Positions 51,726 to 60,260 of a stretch of 64,000 nt of DNA are shown here, piece after piece. The first letter of the stretch is position 1; every line of letters starts with the position of its first letter. Source of the DNA: Planctomycetota bacterium (lineage in GTDB: Bacteria; Planctomycetota; UBA1135; GCA-002686595); the NCBI GenBank assembly GCA_016714045.1, contig JADJNY010000015.1:186001-250000 (forward strand), given 5' to 3'. A program made the translations under genes and the position numbers. The notes under the pieces are model-generated. The model did not search any database. It was given only the letters and a program-made list of their open reading frames with translations, and had not been told where the DNA came from.

Positions 51726-53864
51726 CTATTTCAGGACCGGCTTCCCCGCCATGTGCTGCGGGCGCGCGATGCCGTACTGGCGCAGGAGCTCGACGGTCAG
51801 GTCCTCGAGCCGGTGCCCGCTCCCCACGACGGTGCCGTTCGTGAGGAGGCAACCGGGCACGACCTCGGGCGCCATGAGATGGCTCCCGTTGAAGGTGCCG
51901 CCGAGGTTGTCCTCGAGCACCTGGTTCGTGACGCGTCCGAGCGACGCCTGGTCGCTGTTGTCGTACCCCGACGCGTAACCGACGATCAGGTCCGGCGCTT
52001 CCGGCACGCGCGCGCCATGGAAGGCCTCGCGCGCGAGGTCGCAGCGCAGGACGACGCGCTCGCCGTTCTTCGGGTCGATCACGGCCTCGAGCTTCGCCTT
52101 GATCTCGCGCAACAGCGCCTCCGCGTCCGCGGGCTCGACCGCGCCCGGCTCGCCGACCAGCTTGCCCTCGGCGTCGAGGCCCTCGCGCCCCTTCAGGTTC
52201 AGGTAGAGGCCGTTGAAGCCCATCCCGTACGCGCGCGTCTTCGACCAATCGACGACGTCGGGCGCGTCGATCTGGATCTGGCGAAACTCGGGGTCGTTGC
52301 GCGGCTTCTCCTTCGCGAGGCCGTCCTTCAGCACGAGGTAGCCGTTCTCCCACAGCCACGTGTTCAGCGAGAACTTGCGGTAGTAGGGCGCGAAGCCGTG
52401 GTCGCTCATCACGACGAGCAGCGTGTCCGCCGGCATACGCTCCATCACACGGCCGAGGATCGGGTCCATCTGCAGGTAGAGGTCGTGCACGACGTCCTTC
52501 CACGTGCTGCCCGCGCGCTTCGACCAGCGCGACGAGTCCTGCTTCGCGAGCGCCTCGTCGTGGTGCGGGTGCTTCTCGTCCGCGTGGCGCCACATCATGT
52601 GGCTGCACAGGTCGACGCCGGAGAAGTAGAAGAAGAGGAAGCCGCCCTCGGGCTTCGAGCGCCAGCGATCGAGCGCGAAGTCGAGCATGCGCACGCCCTC
52701 GTCGTGCACCACGCCGGCTTGCGACATGAACTCCGCGTCCGTCAGCGCGCGGTCCTTCAGCGCGTTCACGTCCTCCGGCATACCCTGCGTGTAGTAGAGA
52801 CCGATCTTCTCCGCCACGATGCGGCTCGCGCTCACCGGCTCGGAGACCGGCGCGATCGGGTCCATCGGGTCGATGTTCACCGGCGAGCAGTACAGCGTGA
52901 CGATGTCGGGCGCCGCCTCGAGCGTCTTCAAGAAGAAGCGCACCTCGCCCGAAACGTGCTGGAGGTGCGGCACGAGCTCGAACTGCACGCGCACGAAGGG
53001 GCTCCACTCGCCGACGCGCAGCACGACGCGTTGGTCGCCGAGCTCGACGGCGACGGCGGGAGCTTTCTCCTGTCCGAGACGCGCGTCCGGGTCGAGGTAG
53101 ATGCGCATCGGGAACGTCTCGTGCGCGCCGTCCTTGCGGTACGGGTTCACGGGGCCGGACAGCTCCGTGTCGATCACGCCGTCGTAGGCGCTCACGGCCT
53201 GCACTTTGTCGGCGGGGAGGCGCGCGAGCAGCTCCGGTGCGTTCGTGTAGAGCTTGTACTGCCCGTACGCCGAGTCGATCGCCGGCGTCATCATCCCGGA
53301 GAACGACCAGCCCTCCGCCGGCTCGACCGGGAAGTTCGCGGGCATGCGCCAGACGTCGGCGGGCACGCCGTGCTTCGCGAGGATCGTCCAGAAGGCCTCG
53401 CCCGTGCGGTTCGATTCGGAGTCGCCGCCGATCGGGAACTTCCACTCCTCGCCGAGCGAGACCTCCTTCGCGTGCGCCTCCTTCGTCGTCGACGGCACGG
53501 GACCGCGCGTGACGGTGCTGCGGTGGATGAAGTCGTAGATGCCGTGGCCGCCCGGGTCCATGCCGGTGATGAAGTTGGACCACGCGACGGGCGATTGCGG
53601 CGGCGTCGACGTGCCGAGCGAGTGCAGGCCGCCCTTCGCGATCAGCGCCTGCCAGTTCTTCGTCCCGTCGGGGAAGCGCGCGATCGTCTCCTGGAGCAGC
53701 TCGGGGTCCATCCCGTCGATGCCCAACGTGATCACGCGCTTGTGCTGCGCCGCCGGCGCCGGAGCTCCCGCGGGCGCTTCTTCGCTGCTCCACGGGATCG
53801 CCGGGAGCAGGAACGCCGCGATCACGGCCAGCGCGGGCCAGACGGTCCAGCGCGGGAGCCTCAC
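51726..53864 (-). CDS. AlkP-superfamily phosphohydrolase/phosphodiesterase (copy 2)
   Basis: 712 residues from a GTG start directly before an N-terminal membrane segment (RLPRWTVWPALAVIAAFLLP). Catalytic-domain motifs of nucleotide pyrophosphatase/type I phosphodiesterase: 'VITLGIDGMDPELL' (metal Asp), 'TPPQSPVAWSNFITG' (nucleophile region), 'GGHGIYDFIHR', 'LLVVMSDHGFAPYYRKFSLN' (DH metal ligands), 'WSKTRAYGMGFNGLYLNLKGREG' and 'GSHLMAPEVVPGC'. Membrane-anchored hydrolase facing outside; substrate unknown. It is a paralogue of the 53950 gene, 85 bp downstream of it. Confidence 0.92.
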   Translation of the reverse strand: MRLPRWTVWPALAVIAAFLLPAIPWSSEEAPAGAPAPAAQHKRVITLGIDGMDPELLQETIARFPDGTKNWQALIAKGGLHSLGTSTPPQSPVAWSNFITGMDPGGHGIYDFIHRSTVTRGPVPSTTKEAHAKEVSLGEEWKFPIGGDSESNRTGEAFWTILAKHGVPADVWRMPANFPVEPAEGWSFSGMMTPAIDSAYGQYKLYTNAPELLARLPADKVQAVSAYDGVIDTELSGPVNPYRKDGAHETFPMRIYLDPDARLGQEKAPAVAVELGDQRVVLRVGEWSPFVRVQFELVPHLQHVSGEVRFFLKTLEAAPDIVTLYCSPVNIDPMDPIAPVSEPVSASRIVAEKIGLYYTQGMPEDVNALKDRALTDAEFMSQAGVVHDEGVRMLDFALDRWRSKPEGGFLFFYFSGVDLCSHMMWRHADEKHPHHDEALAKQDSSRWSKRAGSTWKDVVHDLYLQMDPILGRVMERMPADTLLVVMSDHGFAPYYRKFSLNTWLWENGYLVLKDGLAKEKPRNDPEFRQIQIDAPDVVDWSKTRAYGMGFNGLYLNLKGREGLDAEGKLVGEPGAVEPADAEALLREIKAKLEAVIDPKNGERVVLRCDLAREAFHGARVPEAPDLIVGYASGYDNSDQASLGRVTNQVLEDNLGGTFNGSHLMAPEVVPGCLLTNGTVVGSGHRLEDLTVELLRQYGIARPQHMAGKPVLK

Positions 53865-53949
53865 GTTCGGACCTCGGCGCGTCGGGTGGGAGCGTTCATC
53901 GCGGTCGGACAGGATGCGGCGTCGGAGCGCGCGCGTCGAGGGTCGCGGC

Positions 53950-56127
53950 TCACGCGACGTCCTCGACCTTCGGCGTCCGCGGGCGCGGCGGCGACGCGAC
54001 CTTGCGCGTCGCGCCATCGACGAAGAGCGGCCGGCCCTGCATGTACGGCGGGACCGCGACGCCGAAGAGGTCGAGCACCGTCGGCGCCATGTCGATCAGC
54101 GCCGGTTCGTCCGTGGCGATCTTCCGGTTGCACCAGAACACGCCGGGCACGAGGCGCGGGTCGACGCAGTGATCGCCCGACCACGAGCGCGTGTTGTCGG
54201 AGAAGACCTCCTTCGTGACGGAGCCCGTCGCGCAGTCCCACGAGTGGCGGAAGCCCTTGTGGTAGCCGATCAGGAGCTCCGGCGCGGCGTCCGCGTACGG
54301 GCCGTGGTGCATCTCGCGCGTGAGGAACACCTCGTGGATCGCGGGCTCCCCCGTCGCGGGGTCGCGCAGCGCTTCGAACTTCGCCTTCAGCTCGCGACAG
54401 AGTGCGTCGAGCTCCGGCCCCTTCTCGACGATGCCGTGCTTCTCGCGCCCCTTGCGGTTCACGAAGACGCCGGTGAGGCCGAGCGTGAACGCCTTCGTGC
54501 GCGACCAGTCGACGTGCGCGAACCAGTCGGCGGACGTCTCGTGCCCTGCTTTCAAGTAGAGGTAGCCGTTCTCGCGCAGCCACGTGTTCAGGTTCACGCC
54601 GCGGCGGAAGTTCGTGAAGCCGTGGTCGCTGATGACCATGAGCACCGTGTTCGGGTCGTCACCGAGCTTCGCGCGGAGCTCGCCGACGAGCTCGTCCATC
54701 TTCGCGTAGGTGTCGGGGATGACGCTCTTCCAGCGCTCGACTTCCTTGCCCGCGTTCGCGGGGTGCGTCGGATCGAGCGTGCGATAGAACATGTGGCTGA
54801 TGCGGTCGCTCGTGTCGAAGACGCACGTGACGAAGCCCTTCTTCGTCTTGTCGAGCGCGTCCCACAGGTGCTTCTTGCGCTCCTCGTAGATGAGCCACGC
54901 TTGCTCGAGGAACGCCTGCTCGTCGATCACGCGCTCGTTGAGCGCCCACGTGTCCTCCGCGAGCCCGAGCGTCGCGAAGCGACCCTGCGACTTCGCGAGG
55001 TAGATCGAGTACACGAACGGGTGGCTGATCGGCATCACCGGGTTCGCCGGGTCGATGTTGATCGGCGTCACGTACAGGTCGAGGTCCTTCCCGTCCCAGC
55101 CCTGCACGTAGAAGCGCACGATGCCCGTGACGCCGTGGCCGAAGTCGGCGACGAGCCAGGGGGTGTACTCCTTCGGAGCGACGGTGACGCGCTCGGTGCC
55201 GAGCGTGAACGCGAACTCGGGCTTCTGCTCGCGGTGCGTCAGCTGCGCGCCTGGCACCTCGACGGTGAACGGACAGCGCATCGCATCGCCGTCCGCGCCG
55301 CGCGGCCCGATCAAGTTCGACTCGACCTTCCCGCCGCGGATCGCGACCCGGAACTGCTGGCCGCCGATGCGCGCGCCGCCCGCCCCGGCGGGCCGTTCGC
55401 GGGTCGAGTAGAAGGAGAACGAGCCCTGCGTGCCCTGCAGGTCCGGCACGCACATGCCGCTGAGCAGCGTGCCGTTCTTGAACGGCTGCGGCGGGAAGGT
55501 GATCGGCACGCGCTGGATCGTCGACCACACGCGGCTCTCACCGAGCAGCTTCCAGAACGGCTGGCTCTTCTGCAGCAGGCGGTAGACGGCGCGCGTGCCG
55601 AACGGCACCTCCGCGAAGCCGAGGTTGAGCGTCTTCTCCGTCGTGTACGTCTCGCTCGACGACAGGATCGGCGCGTACGAGCAGGGATCGCGCGTGAGGA
55701 AGTCGTAGATGTTGTGGCGCGACGCGTCGACGCCCGTCGCGAAGGTCGACCACGCGACCGGCGAGATCGACGGGCACGCGGTGTCGAGCTCGTGGAAGCA
55801 CCCCGCCGCGCCGAGCGCCTGCAGGTTGGGCATGCGCCCTTCCTTCATGTACGTCCGCGCGAGGCCGGGGTCGAAGCCGTCGAGGCCGAGCACGACGACG
55901 CGCTTCGCCTTCCCCTTGCCGCGGCGCGCGGGCACGACGAGCCGGTACGCGGCCTTCAGCGGCCAGATCAGGATGATGCCGAGCGCCATCGCGAACGTGC
56001 CGGCGAGCACGAGCAGCGAACCCGCCGCGGCGAAGCCCGCGCCCGGGCCGATGTAAGCGAACGCCGGACGCGCGAGGCACGCGAGGACGACGGCGGCGAA
56101 GAGGCTCTGCTTGAAGCGCGCGGACAT
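53950..56127 (-). CDS. AlkP-superfamily phosphohydrolase/phosphodiesterase (copy 1)
   Basis: 725 residues. A signal-like segment (MSARFKQSLFAAVVLACLARP, AFA) and a second membrane helix (about 32-58, 'LLVLAGTFAMALGIILIWPL') precede the AlkP-superfamily domain: 'VVVLGLDGFDPGLARTYM', 'CPSISPVAWSTFATGVDASRHNIYDFLTRD', 'VLMVISDHGFTNFRRGVNLN', 'SGDHCVDPRLVPGVFW', 'ALIDMAPTVLDLFGV'. Same architecture as copy 2 and clearly paralogous; both have 'YCSPVNIDP'/'YVTPINIDP' blocks. Predicted envelope phosphohydrolase or phosphoglycerol-type transferase. First gene of the minus-strand cluster. Confidence 0.92.
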   Translation of the reverse strand: MSARFKQSLFAAVVLACLARPAFAYIGPGAGFAAAGSLLVLAGTFAMALGIILIWPLKAAYRLVVPARRGKGKAKRVVVLGLDGFDPGLARTYMKEGRMPNLQALGAAGCFHELDTACPSISPVAWSTFATGVDASRHNIYDFLTRDPCSYAPILSSSETYTTEKTLNLGFAEVPFGTRAVYRLLQKSQPFWKLLGESRVWSTIQRVPITFPPQPFKNGTLLSGMCVPDLQGTQGSFSFYSTRERPAGAGGARIGGQQFRVAIRGGKVESNLIGPRGADGDAMRCPFTVEVPGAQLTHREQKPEFAFTLGTERVTVAPKEYTPWLVADFGHGVTGIVRFYVQGWDGKDLDLYVTPINIDPANPVMPISHPFVYSIYLAKSQGRFATLGLAEDTWALNERVIDEQAFLEQAWLIYEERKKHLWDALDKTKKGFVTCVFDTSDRISHMFYRTLDPTHPANAGKEVERWKSVIPDTYAKMDELVGELRAKLGDDPNTVLMVISDHGFTNFRRGVNLNTWLRENGYLYLKAGHETSADWFAHVDWSRTKAFTLGLTGVFVNRKGREKHGIVEKGPELDALCRELKAKFEALRDPATGEPAIHEVFLTREMHHGPYADAAPELLIGYHKGFRHSWDCATGSVTKEVFSDNTRSWSGDHCVDPRLVPGVFWCNRKIATDEPALIDMAPTVLDLFGVAVPPYMQGRPLFVDGATRKVASPPRPRTPKVEDVA

Positions 56128-56417
56128 GCGGACGGTCGTGGAGGAACGGTCGGAGCGGTCAGGAGTCCCGGGCCGGATCATCGTCCGCTCCGCGAGCCTT
56201 TTGGAGCGCGCGACGACGGCGCCGAGTCGAGAAGTCTACACCGAGCACCAGCAGGACTCAGAGCACGACCGCCCCAACGGCGATCGGGACCCGGAACGAC
56301 CCCGCCGACGCGAACCCGCGACTGCCGTCCAAGGGCTCGGGGATCCGATCGTCGGCGGCCTGCTGGAGGGCGAGCGTGAGCATCGGCCTCGATCGTACTC
56401 GTCCCTCTGGGGTGCGC

Positions 56418-57053
56418 TCATCCGGCACGCCGGAGCAGCACCCCGGCCGTGATCCACCAGACCGCCTGCCCGAGCACGACCGCGCCGAAGCCGTGGACGT
56501 CGAGCCGCAGGTGCCCCGAGAGGATCCCCACCGTCGCCGCCGCCCCGAGCACGAGCCCGTACCCGCCGAGCCCCTTCGCGAGCCCGCGCCCGCGCAGGAT
56601 CGCGACCGACCAGAGCCCGATCGCGACCGAGGACGCGACGACGTAGACGCGCGCGAAGGCCTGGTTCAGCTCGTGGGCGAGGTCGAGCACGTGGTGGAGC
56701 TGCAGCTTCTCCGCCGCGTCCACGTCGAGGTGCCGGCGCATCAACTCCGGGGTGACGAAACCGCTGACGACCGCCGCCGCGACGACGCTGACCGCCGCGA
56801 ACCCGAACACGACGAGCCCCGCGATCGCCGAGCGATCGGGCCCGTCGAGCCGCCGGGCGAGCGCGAGCACGCCGAGGAACGTGATCGGCACGCTGGCGAT
56901 CGCGAGCGCGTGCACGGCCTTCGCGAGGAACGCGACGCGCTCGAAGTGCTCCGCGCTCGCGAGGTCGTGTCCCGTCGGATGCGCCGCCATCGTTACCATC
57001 GTCCCCACCGCGCCGAGGATCAGGGCGGTGCCGCCGAGTCGTGAGTCGTTCAT
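56418..57053 (-). CDS. small polytopic membrane protein
   Basis: 211 residues with about six hydrophobic segments ('GGTALILGAVGTMVTMAAHP', 'AVHALAIASVPITFLGVLALA', 'AGLVVFGFAAVSVVAAAVVS', 'VVASSVAIGLWSVAIL', 'GLVLGAAATVGILSG'). His residues in the first and fourth segments ('HPTGHD', 'LHHVLDLAHELNQ') could bind a cofactor. No family named. It diverges from a TetR gene with only 75 bp between starts, so it is the probable target of that repressor. Confidence 0.8.
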   Translation of the reverse strand: MNDSRLGGTALILGAVGTMVTMAAHPTGHDLASAEHFERVAFLAKAVHALAIASVPITFLGVLALARRLDGPDRSAIAGLVVFGFAAVSVVAAAVVSGFVTPELMRRHLDVDAAEKLQLHHVLDLAHELNQAFARVYVVASSVAIGLWSVAILRGRGLAKGLGGYGLVLGAAATVGILSGHLRLDVHGFGAVVLGQAVWWITAGVLLRRAG

Positions 57054-57128
57054 GCGCTCGACGGTAGAGCGCGTCTGCGTCGCGCGCTCGCCCGAACCCG
57101 CCGCCGTTCCCGGACGAAAAGGCCTCCG

Positions 57129-57740
57129 ATGTCCGACACACCGCCGAACCACGGACCGAAGCTCGATCCGCGCCGCCGTCGCACGCGCGACCGGCTCGGC
57201 GACGCGCTCGTCGAGCTGATCCAGGAGCAGCCCTTCGATTCGATCACGGTGCAACACGTGCTCGACCGCGCGGGCGTCGCGCGGTCGACGTTCTACGCCA
57301 ACTACAAGGACAAGGACGACCTGTTCCAGAGCGACGCGGACGACTTCTTCCTGCACATGGCGAACGCGCCGCTGCGCCAGGTCGAGGGCGACCTGCCGCG
57401 CGTGGCGCCGTTGCGCGAGCTCCTCGAGCACGTCGCCGACGTGCGGCCGTTCTTTGCGGCGGTCGTCGCGTCGGGGCGGTTGCACGACGTGCTCGATCTG
57501 GGTCGCGGCCACTTCGCGCGGTCGATCGCGGAGCGGCTCGCTCGCGAGCCGCGGGCGGCGAGCCTCTCGACCGAGCAACGGCAGGTGCTCGGCCAGGCGC
57601 TCTCGGGCGCCATGACCGCGCTCCTGCTCGCTTGGGTGCGCGATCCGGCGCCGCGGCCGGCGGCGGAGCTCGACGCGTTCTTCCACGGCCTCGTCTGGAA
57701 CGGCGTCGCGGCCGGAGGCGCGAACGCAACCGACGCATGA
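57129..57740 (+). CDS. TetR-family transcriptional regulator
   Basis: 203 residues. The N-terminal helix-turn-helix: 'RRTRDRLGDALVELIQEQPFDSITVQHVLDRAGVARSTFYANYKDKDDLF' (about 18-68), the canonical TetR signature. The C-terminal ligand domain is similar to the TetR_C group with 'GQALSGAMTALLLAWV'. It probably represses itself and the divergent membrane-protein gene through the 75-bp intergenic region; ligand unknown. The ECF sigma gene follows 134 bp later in the same direction. Confidence 0.93.
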   Translation: MSDTPPNHGPKLDPRRRRTRDRLGDALVELIQEQPFDSITVQHVLDRAGVARSTFYANYKDKDDLFQSDADDFFLHMANAPLRQVEGDLPRVAPLRELLEHVADVRPFFAAVVASGRLHDVLDLGRGHFARSIAERLAREPRAASLSTEQRQVLGQALSGAMTALLLAWVRDPAPRPAAELDAFFHGLVWNGVAAGGANATDA

Positions 57741-57874
57741 CCGCACACACCCTGCGCGCGAACGCACACCTGCGACGCACGCTCGAGGCCCTGCGTTTGA
57801 CAGTCTCCTTTCAGGAGCGAGCGCGCGCCGGGTTGTGATGGAGGTGGCGCGAACCTGGCCCGCGCCGCACGACC

Positions 57875-58471
57875 ATGACCGACCTCCCCGCGCCGCGGAT
57901 CTTCGCATCCGTCGACGGCGCGCTCCCGCTCCAGGCCAGCTTGGAACGCCCTCGCACGCACGAGTTGCGCGCGCTCTTCGAGAGCGAGCGCGACGGCTTG
58001 TTCCGCTTCCTCTGGCACCTCACCGGGAACGCGAACGACGCGGAGGATCTGCTCCAGGAGACCTTCCTCACCGCATGGCGCAAGCCCGAGAAGTTCGCGC
58101 CCCGCGAGCACGTCGGCGGCTACCTCCGCCGCACGGCGTTCCACGTGTTCTTGAACGCGCGCCGCAAGAGCGAGCGGCGCGCGGGTCTCGAGCCGCGACC
58201 GGTCGAGGACTCGTGCGAGAGCGCCGCGCGCACCGTCGCGGAGTCCGAGGCGCGCGAGGAGCTCCGCCGGCGCGTGCGCGGCGTCGTCGACGCGCTGCCC
58301 GAGCCGACGCGGCGCGTGTTCGTGCTCTTCCGCTTCGAAGGCCTCGCGTGCGCCGAGATCGCCGCGCTGTGCGGCTTGAGCGTCGACGCCGTCGAGGGCC
58401 GCATCGAGAGCGCGATGCGCGAGCTCGCCGTCCGCTTGGCGCCGCACCGGGAGGAGCTCCCGGAGCTGTGA
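57875..58471 (+). CDS. ECF-type RNA polymerase sigma factor
   Basis: 198 residues. Region 2: 'FESERDGLFRFLWHLTGNANDAEDLLQETFLTAWRKPEKF' (about 36-75), including the DLLQETF -10-recognition helix. Region 4: 'LPEPTRRVFVLFRFEGLACAEIAALCGLSVDAVEGRIESAMREL' (about 145-188) with the helix-turn-helix. The linker between them is short, as in ECF factors. The gene downstream (19-bp gap) encodes a membrane-anchored thioredoxin-fold protein in the anti-sigma position. A TTGACA hexamer and an 'ctcct-ttc-aggag' palindrome lie about 60-80 bp upstream and may be promoter elements. Confidence 0.94.
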   Translation: MTDLPAPRIFASVDGALPLQASLERPRTHELRALFESERDGLFRFLWHLTGNANDAEDLLQETFLTAWRKPEKFAPREHVGGYLRRTAFHVFLNARRKSERRAGLEPRPVEDSCESAARTVAESEAREELRRRVRGVVDALPEPTRRVFVLFRFEGLACAEIAALCGLSVDAVEGRIESAMRELAVRLAPHREELPEL

Positions 58472-58490
58472 GGCTCGGAGTCGAACACCG

Positions 58491-59600
58491 ATGAACGCCC
58501 CCACCCTCACCGATCGGCTGCGCGCGCTCGCTCAGGATCCCGCGCTCGCGGACGCGCTGGCGAACGATCCCGCGCTGCAGGAGCGCGCGCGCGCCTTCGC
58601 GGCCGTGTTCGCGGCCACGCGCGTGCTCGACGAGGCCGTCCCCGCCTCGACGACGGACTTCGACGCGCTGTGGGCGCGCGCCGAGCACGAACGTCGCGCG
58701 CGCTGGCTGCGTCGCGCGGCCGCGGCGGTCTTCGTGCTCGCGACGGCCGCGTGGGTCGTCGTGCGCGGGCTCGAGCCGCGCGACGGCGCCGTCGTCCTCG
58801 AGTGCCTGCCGCTCGCCCCGCGCGCGACGAGCGAACCAGAGCCCCTCCCGGCCGTGCTCGCGGACTACGCGCCGGTGACCGGCGGCCAGGTGCAGTTCCT
58901 CGCTTCGCTCGACGACGCGCGCGCCGTTTCGGCCGTGGTCGGCCGGCCCGTGCTCGTCTTCGGGTACGTCGAGGGCTGCCCGTGGTGCGTCGAGCTGCGC
59001 GGGAAGCAGTTCCTCGATCCGCGCTTCCAGGAGCTCGCGGCGCGCACCGTGCCCGTCGCGATCGATCTGCTCGCGCTCGGCGCGGACCTCTCCGCGCCGT
59101 TCTTCGAGCGCGGCTACCCCGTGATCGAGCTGCAGGACGCGCACGGCGCGACCGAGCTCGTGCTCTCGGGGCCACCCGGCACGGTCGACCTCGTGCACGG
59201 GCTCGAGCGCGGCCTCGAACGCGCTCCTCATGGACCACCGGCCCTGGCGTGGACGGCGGCGAACGACCTGGCACGCAAACTCGTCACGTCGTCGTCCGAA
59301 GAACGTCAGGGCCGGTATTCGATCGCTTGGCGGGGCTTCGCGGAGCTCGCCGCGGCGCAGGACGCGCCCGCGTTCGCGGAACACGGACGCGCGGGCCTCG
59401 CGCGCCTCGCGAACGAAGCGCGCGCAGCACTCGGCGACGCGCTCGAGCGGTCGCGCGTGGATGTCCCGGCGGCGTGCGCCGAGCTCGAAGAGCTCGCGTC
59501 GCGCTGCACGGGCACGCCGATGGAGCCCGACGTGCGCCGGGTGCTCACAGCGCTCGACGCGACGCGCCAGCCCCCGCAGCTGCGCGCGCGCAGCGAATGA
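58491..59600 (+). CDS. membrane-anchored thioredoxin-fold protein, anti-sigma position
   Basis: 369 residues. A cytoplasmic N-terminal helical region (1-64), a single membrane helix (about 66-86, 'RRAAAAVFVLATAAWVVV'), then an extracytoplasmic thioredoxin_7-like domain with redox motif C-P-W-C in 'FGYVEGCPWCVELRGKQFLDPRFQEL', and a C-terminal helical region (about 265-355). It directly follows the ECF sigma factor, where an anti-sigma factor is usually encoded. The short N-terminal domain could bind sigma, with the thioredoxin fold sensing or transmitting redox state. Its final codons lie inside the 28-bp tandem repeat. Confidence 0.85.
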   Translation: MNAPTLTDRLRALAQDPALADALANDPALQERARAFAAVFAATRVLDEAVPASTTDFDALWARAEHERRARWLRRAAAAVFVLATAAWVVVRGLEPRDGAVVLECLPLAPRATSEPEPLPAVLADYAPVTGGQVQFLASLDDARAVSAVVGRPVLVFGYVEGCPWCVELRGKQFLDPRFQELAARTVPVAIDLLALGADLSAPFFERGYPVIELQDAHGATELVLSGPPGTVDLVHGLERGLERAPHGPPALAWTAANDLARKLVTSSSEERQGRYSIAWRGFAELAAAQDAPAFAEHGRAGLARLANEARAALGDALERSRVDVPAACAELEELASRCTGTPMEPDVRRVLTALDATRQPPQLRARSE

Positions 59601-59780
59601 GCTCGGCCTGTGCAGGCGCAACGATCGAGCTCGGCCTGTGCGCGCGCAGCGAACGACCTCAGCCTCCGCGCGCGCAACGAACGAACTCGGCCGCCGCGTG
59701 CGCAACGACGGACCGCGGCCTGCTCGGTTGAAGCCTTCGACCTCGGCCCGTGCGCGCGCAGCGATGGCTCCGCGGCCTGC
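59584..59780. repeat. 28-bp tandem repeat, seven copies
   Basis: Units start at 59584, 59612, 59640, 59668, 59696, 59724 and 59752, with consensus near gcgcgcgcaacgaacgagct followed by cggcctgt. Six are exactly 28 bp and the last is 29. The array begins within the last codons of the thioredoxin-fold gene and runs through the intergenic space. Confidence 0.8.
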
Positions 59781-59955
59781 GCGCGCGTGGAGTGAGGGCG
59801 CACCTTCGAACGCAAAGCGAAGGACACCGGCCAGCGCACTCGCCTTCGAGAAGCTCGACCCAGCGCGTCCCTTACCGTTCCCGATCAGGAGCGTGCGCGC
59901 GTCGCGGCCTCGTGGATCACGCGAGCCGTCTGGGGCTCGCATCACGGAGACGACC
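59601..59955. other. intergenic region largely filled by the 28-bp repeat
   Basis: 355 bp. The first half is the minisatellite; the second half (59781-59955) shows no hairpin or coding signal. The promoter for the small secreted-protein gene should be here but no standard hexamers stand out. Confidence 0.5.
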
Positions 59956-60168
59956 ATGAAGAAGTTGATCGTGCTGTCTGCCTGGGTCGCGCTGGCGCTG
60001 CCCGTCCTCGCGGAGAAGTCCTTCCAGGGCTACCGCTGCGAGAACGAGTGCCCGCTCGCTCAGCAGGCGAACCTCCACCGCTCGTACGGCGCGGAAGCGT
60101 TGCTGGCCTCGGCCAGCGCACGCTCCGAGCTCGCCGCGCGCGTGGAGCTCAACCTGTCGCGGATCTGA
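59956..60168 (+). CDS. small secreted hypothetical protein
   Basis: 70 residues: signal peptide (MKKLIVLSAWVALALPVLA, cleavage LA-EK) and a 50-residue mature part with two cysteines ('GYRCENECPLAQQANLHRSYGAEALLASASARSELAARVELNLSRI'). The CxxxC spacing might form a disulfide or bind a cofactor. No family recognised. It lies 92 bp before the TPR protein gene on the same strand, probably co-transcribed. Confidence 0.7.
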   Translation: MKKLIVLSAWVALALPVLAEKSFQGYRCENECPLAQQANLHRSYGAEALLASASARSELAARVELNLSRI

Positions 60169-60260
60169 TCCCGCGTCCAGTGGCCCCCCGTCGGGCCGGC
60201 GTCGAGAACACGTCAGCACTCGGCGTCGGCCCGCTTCCCCCCCACCCCTCGAGGCGATCC

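Noticed and set aside
59584..59780. CRISPR array
   Set aside because: Adjacent 28-bp units without spacers and with sequence drift between units; no cas genes nearby.
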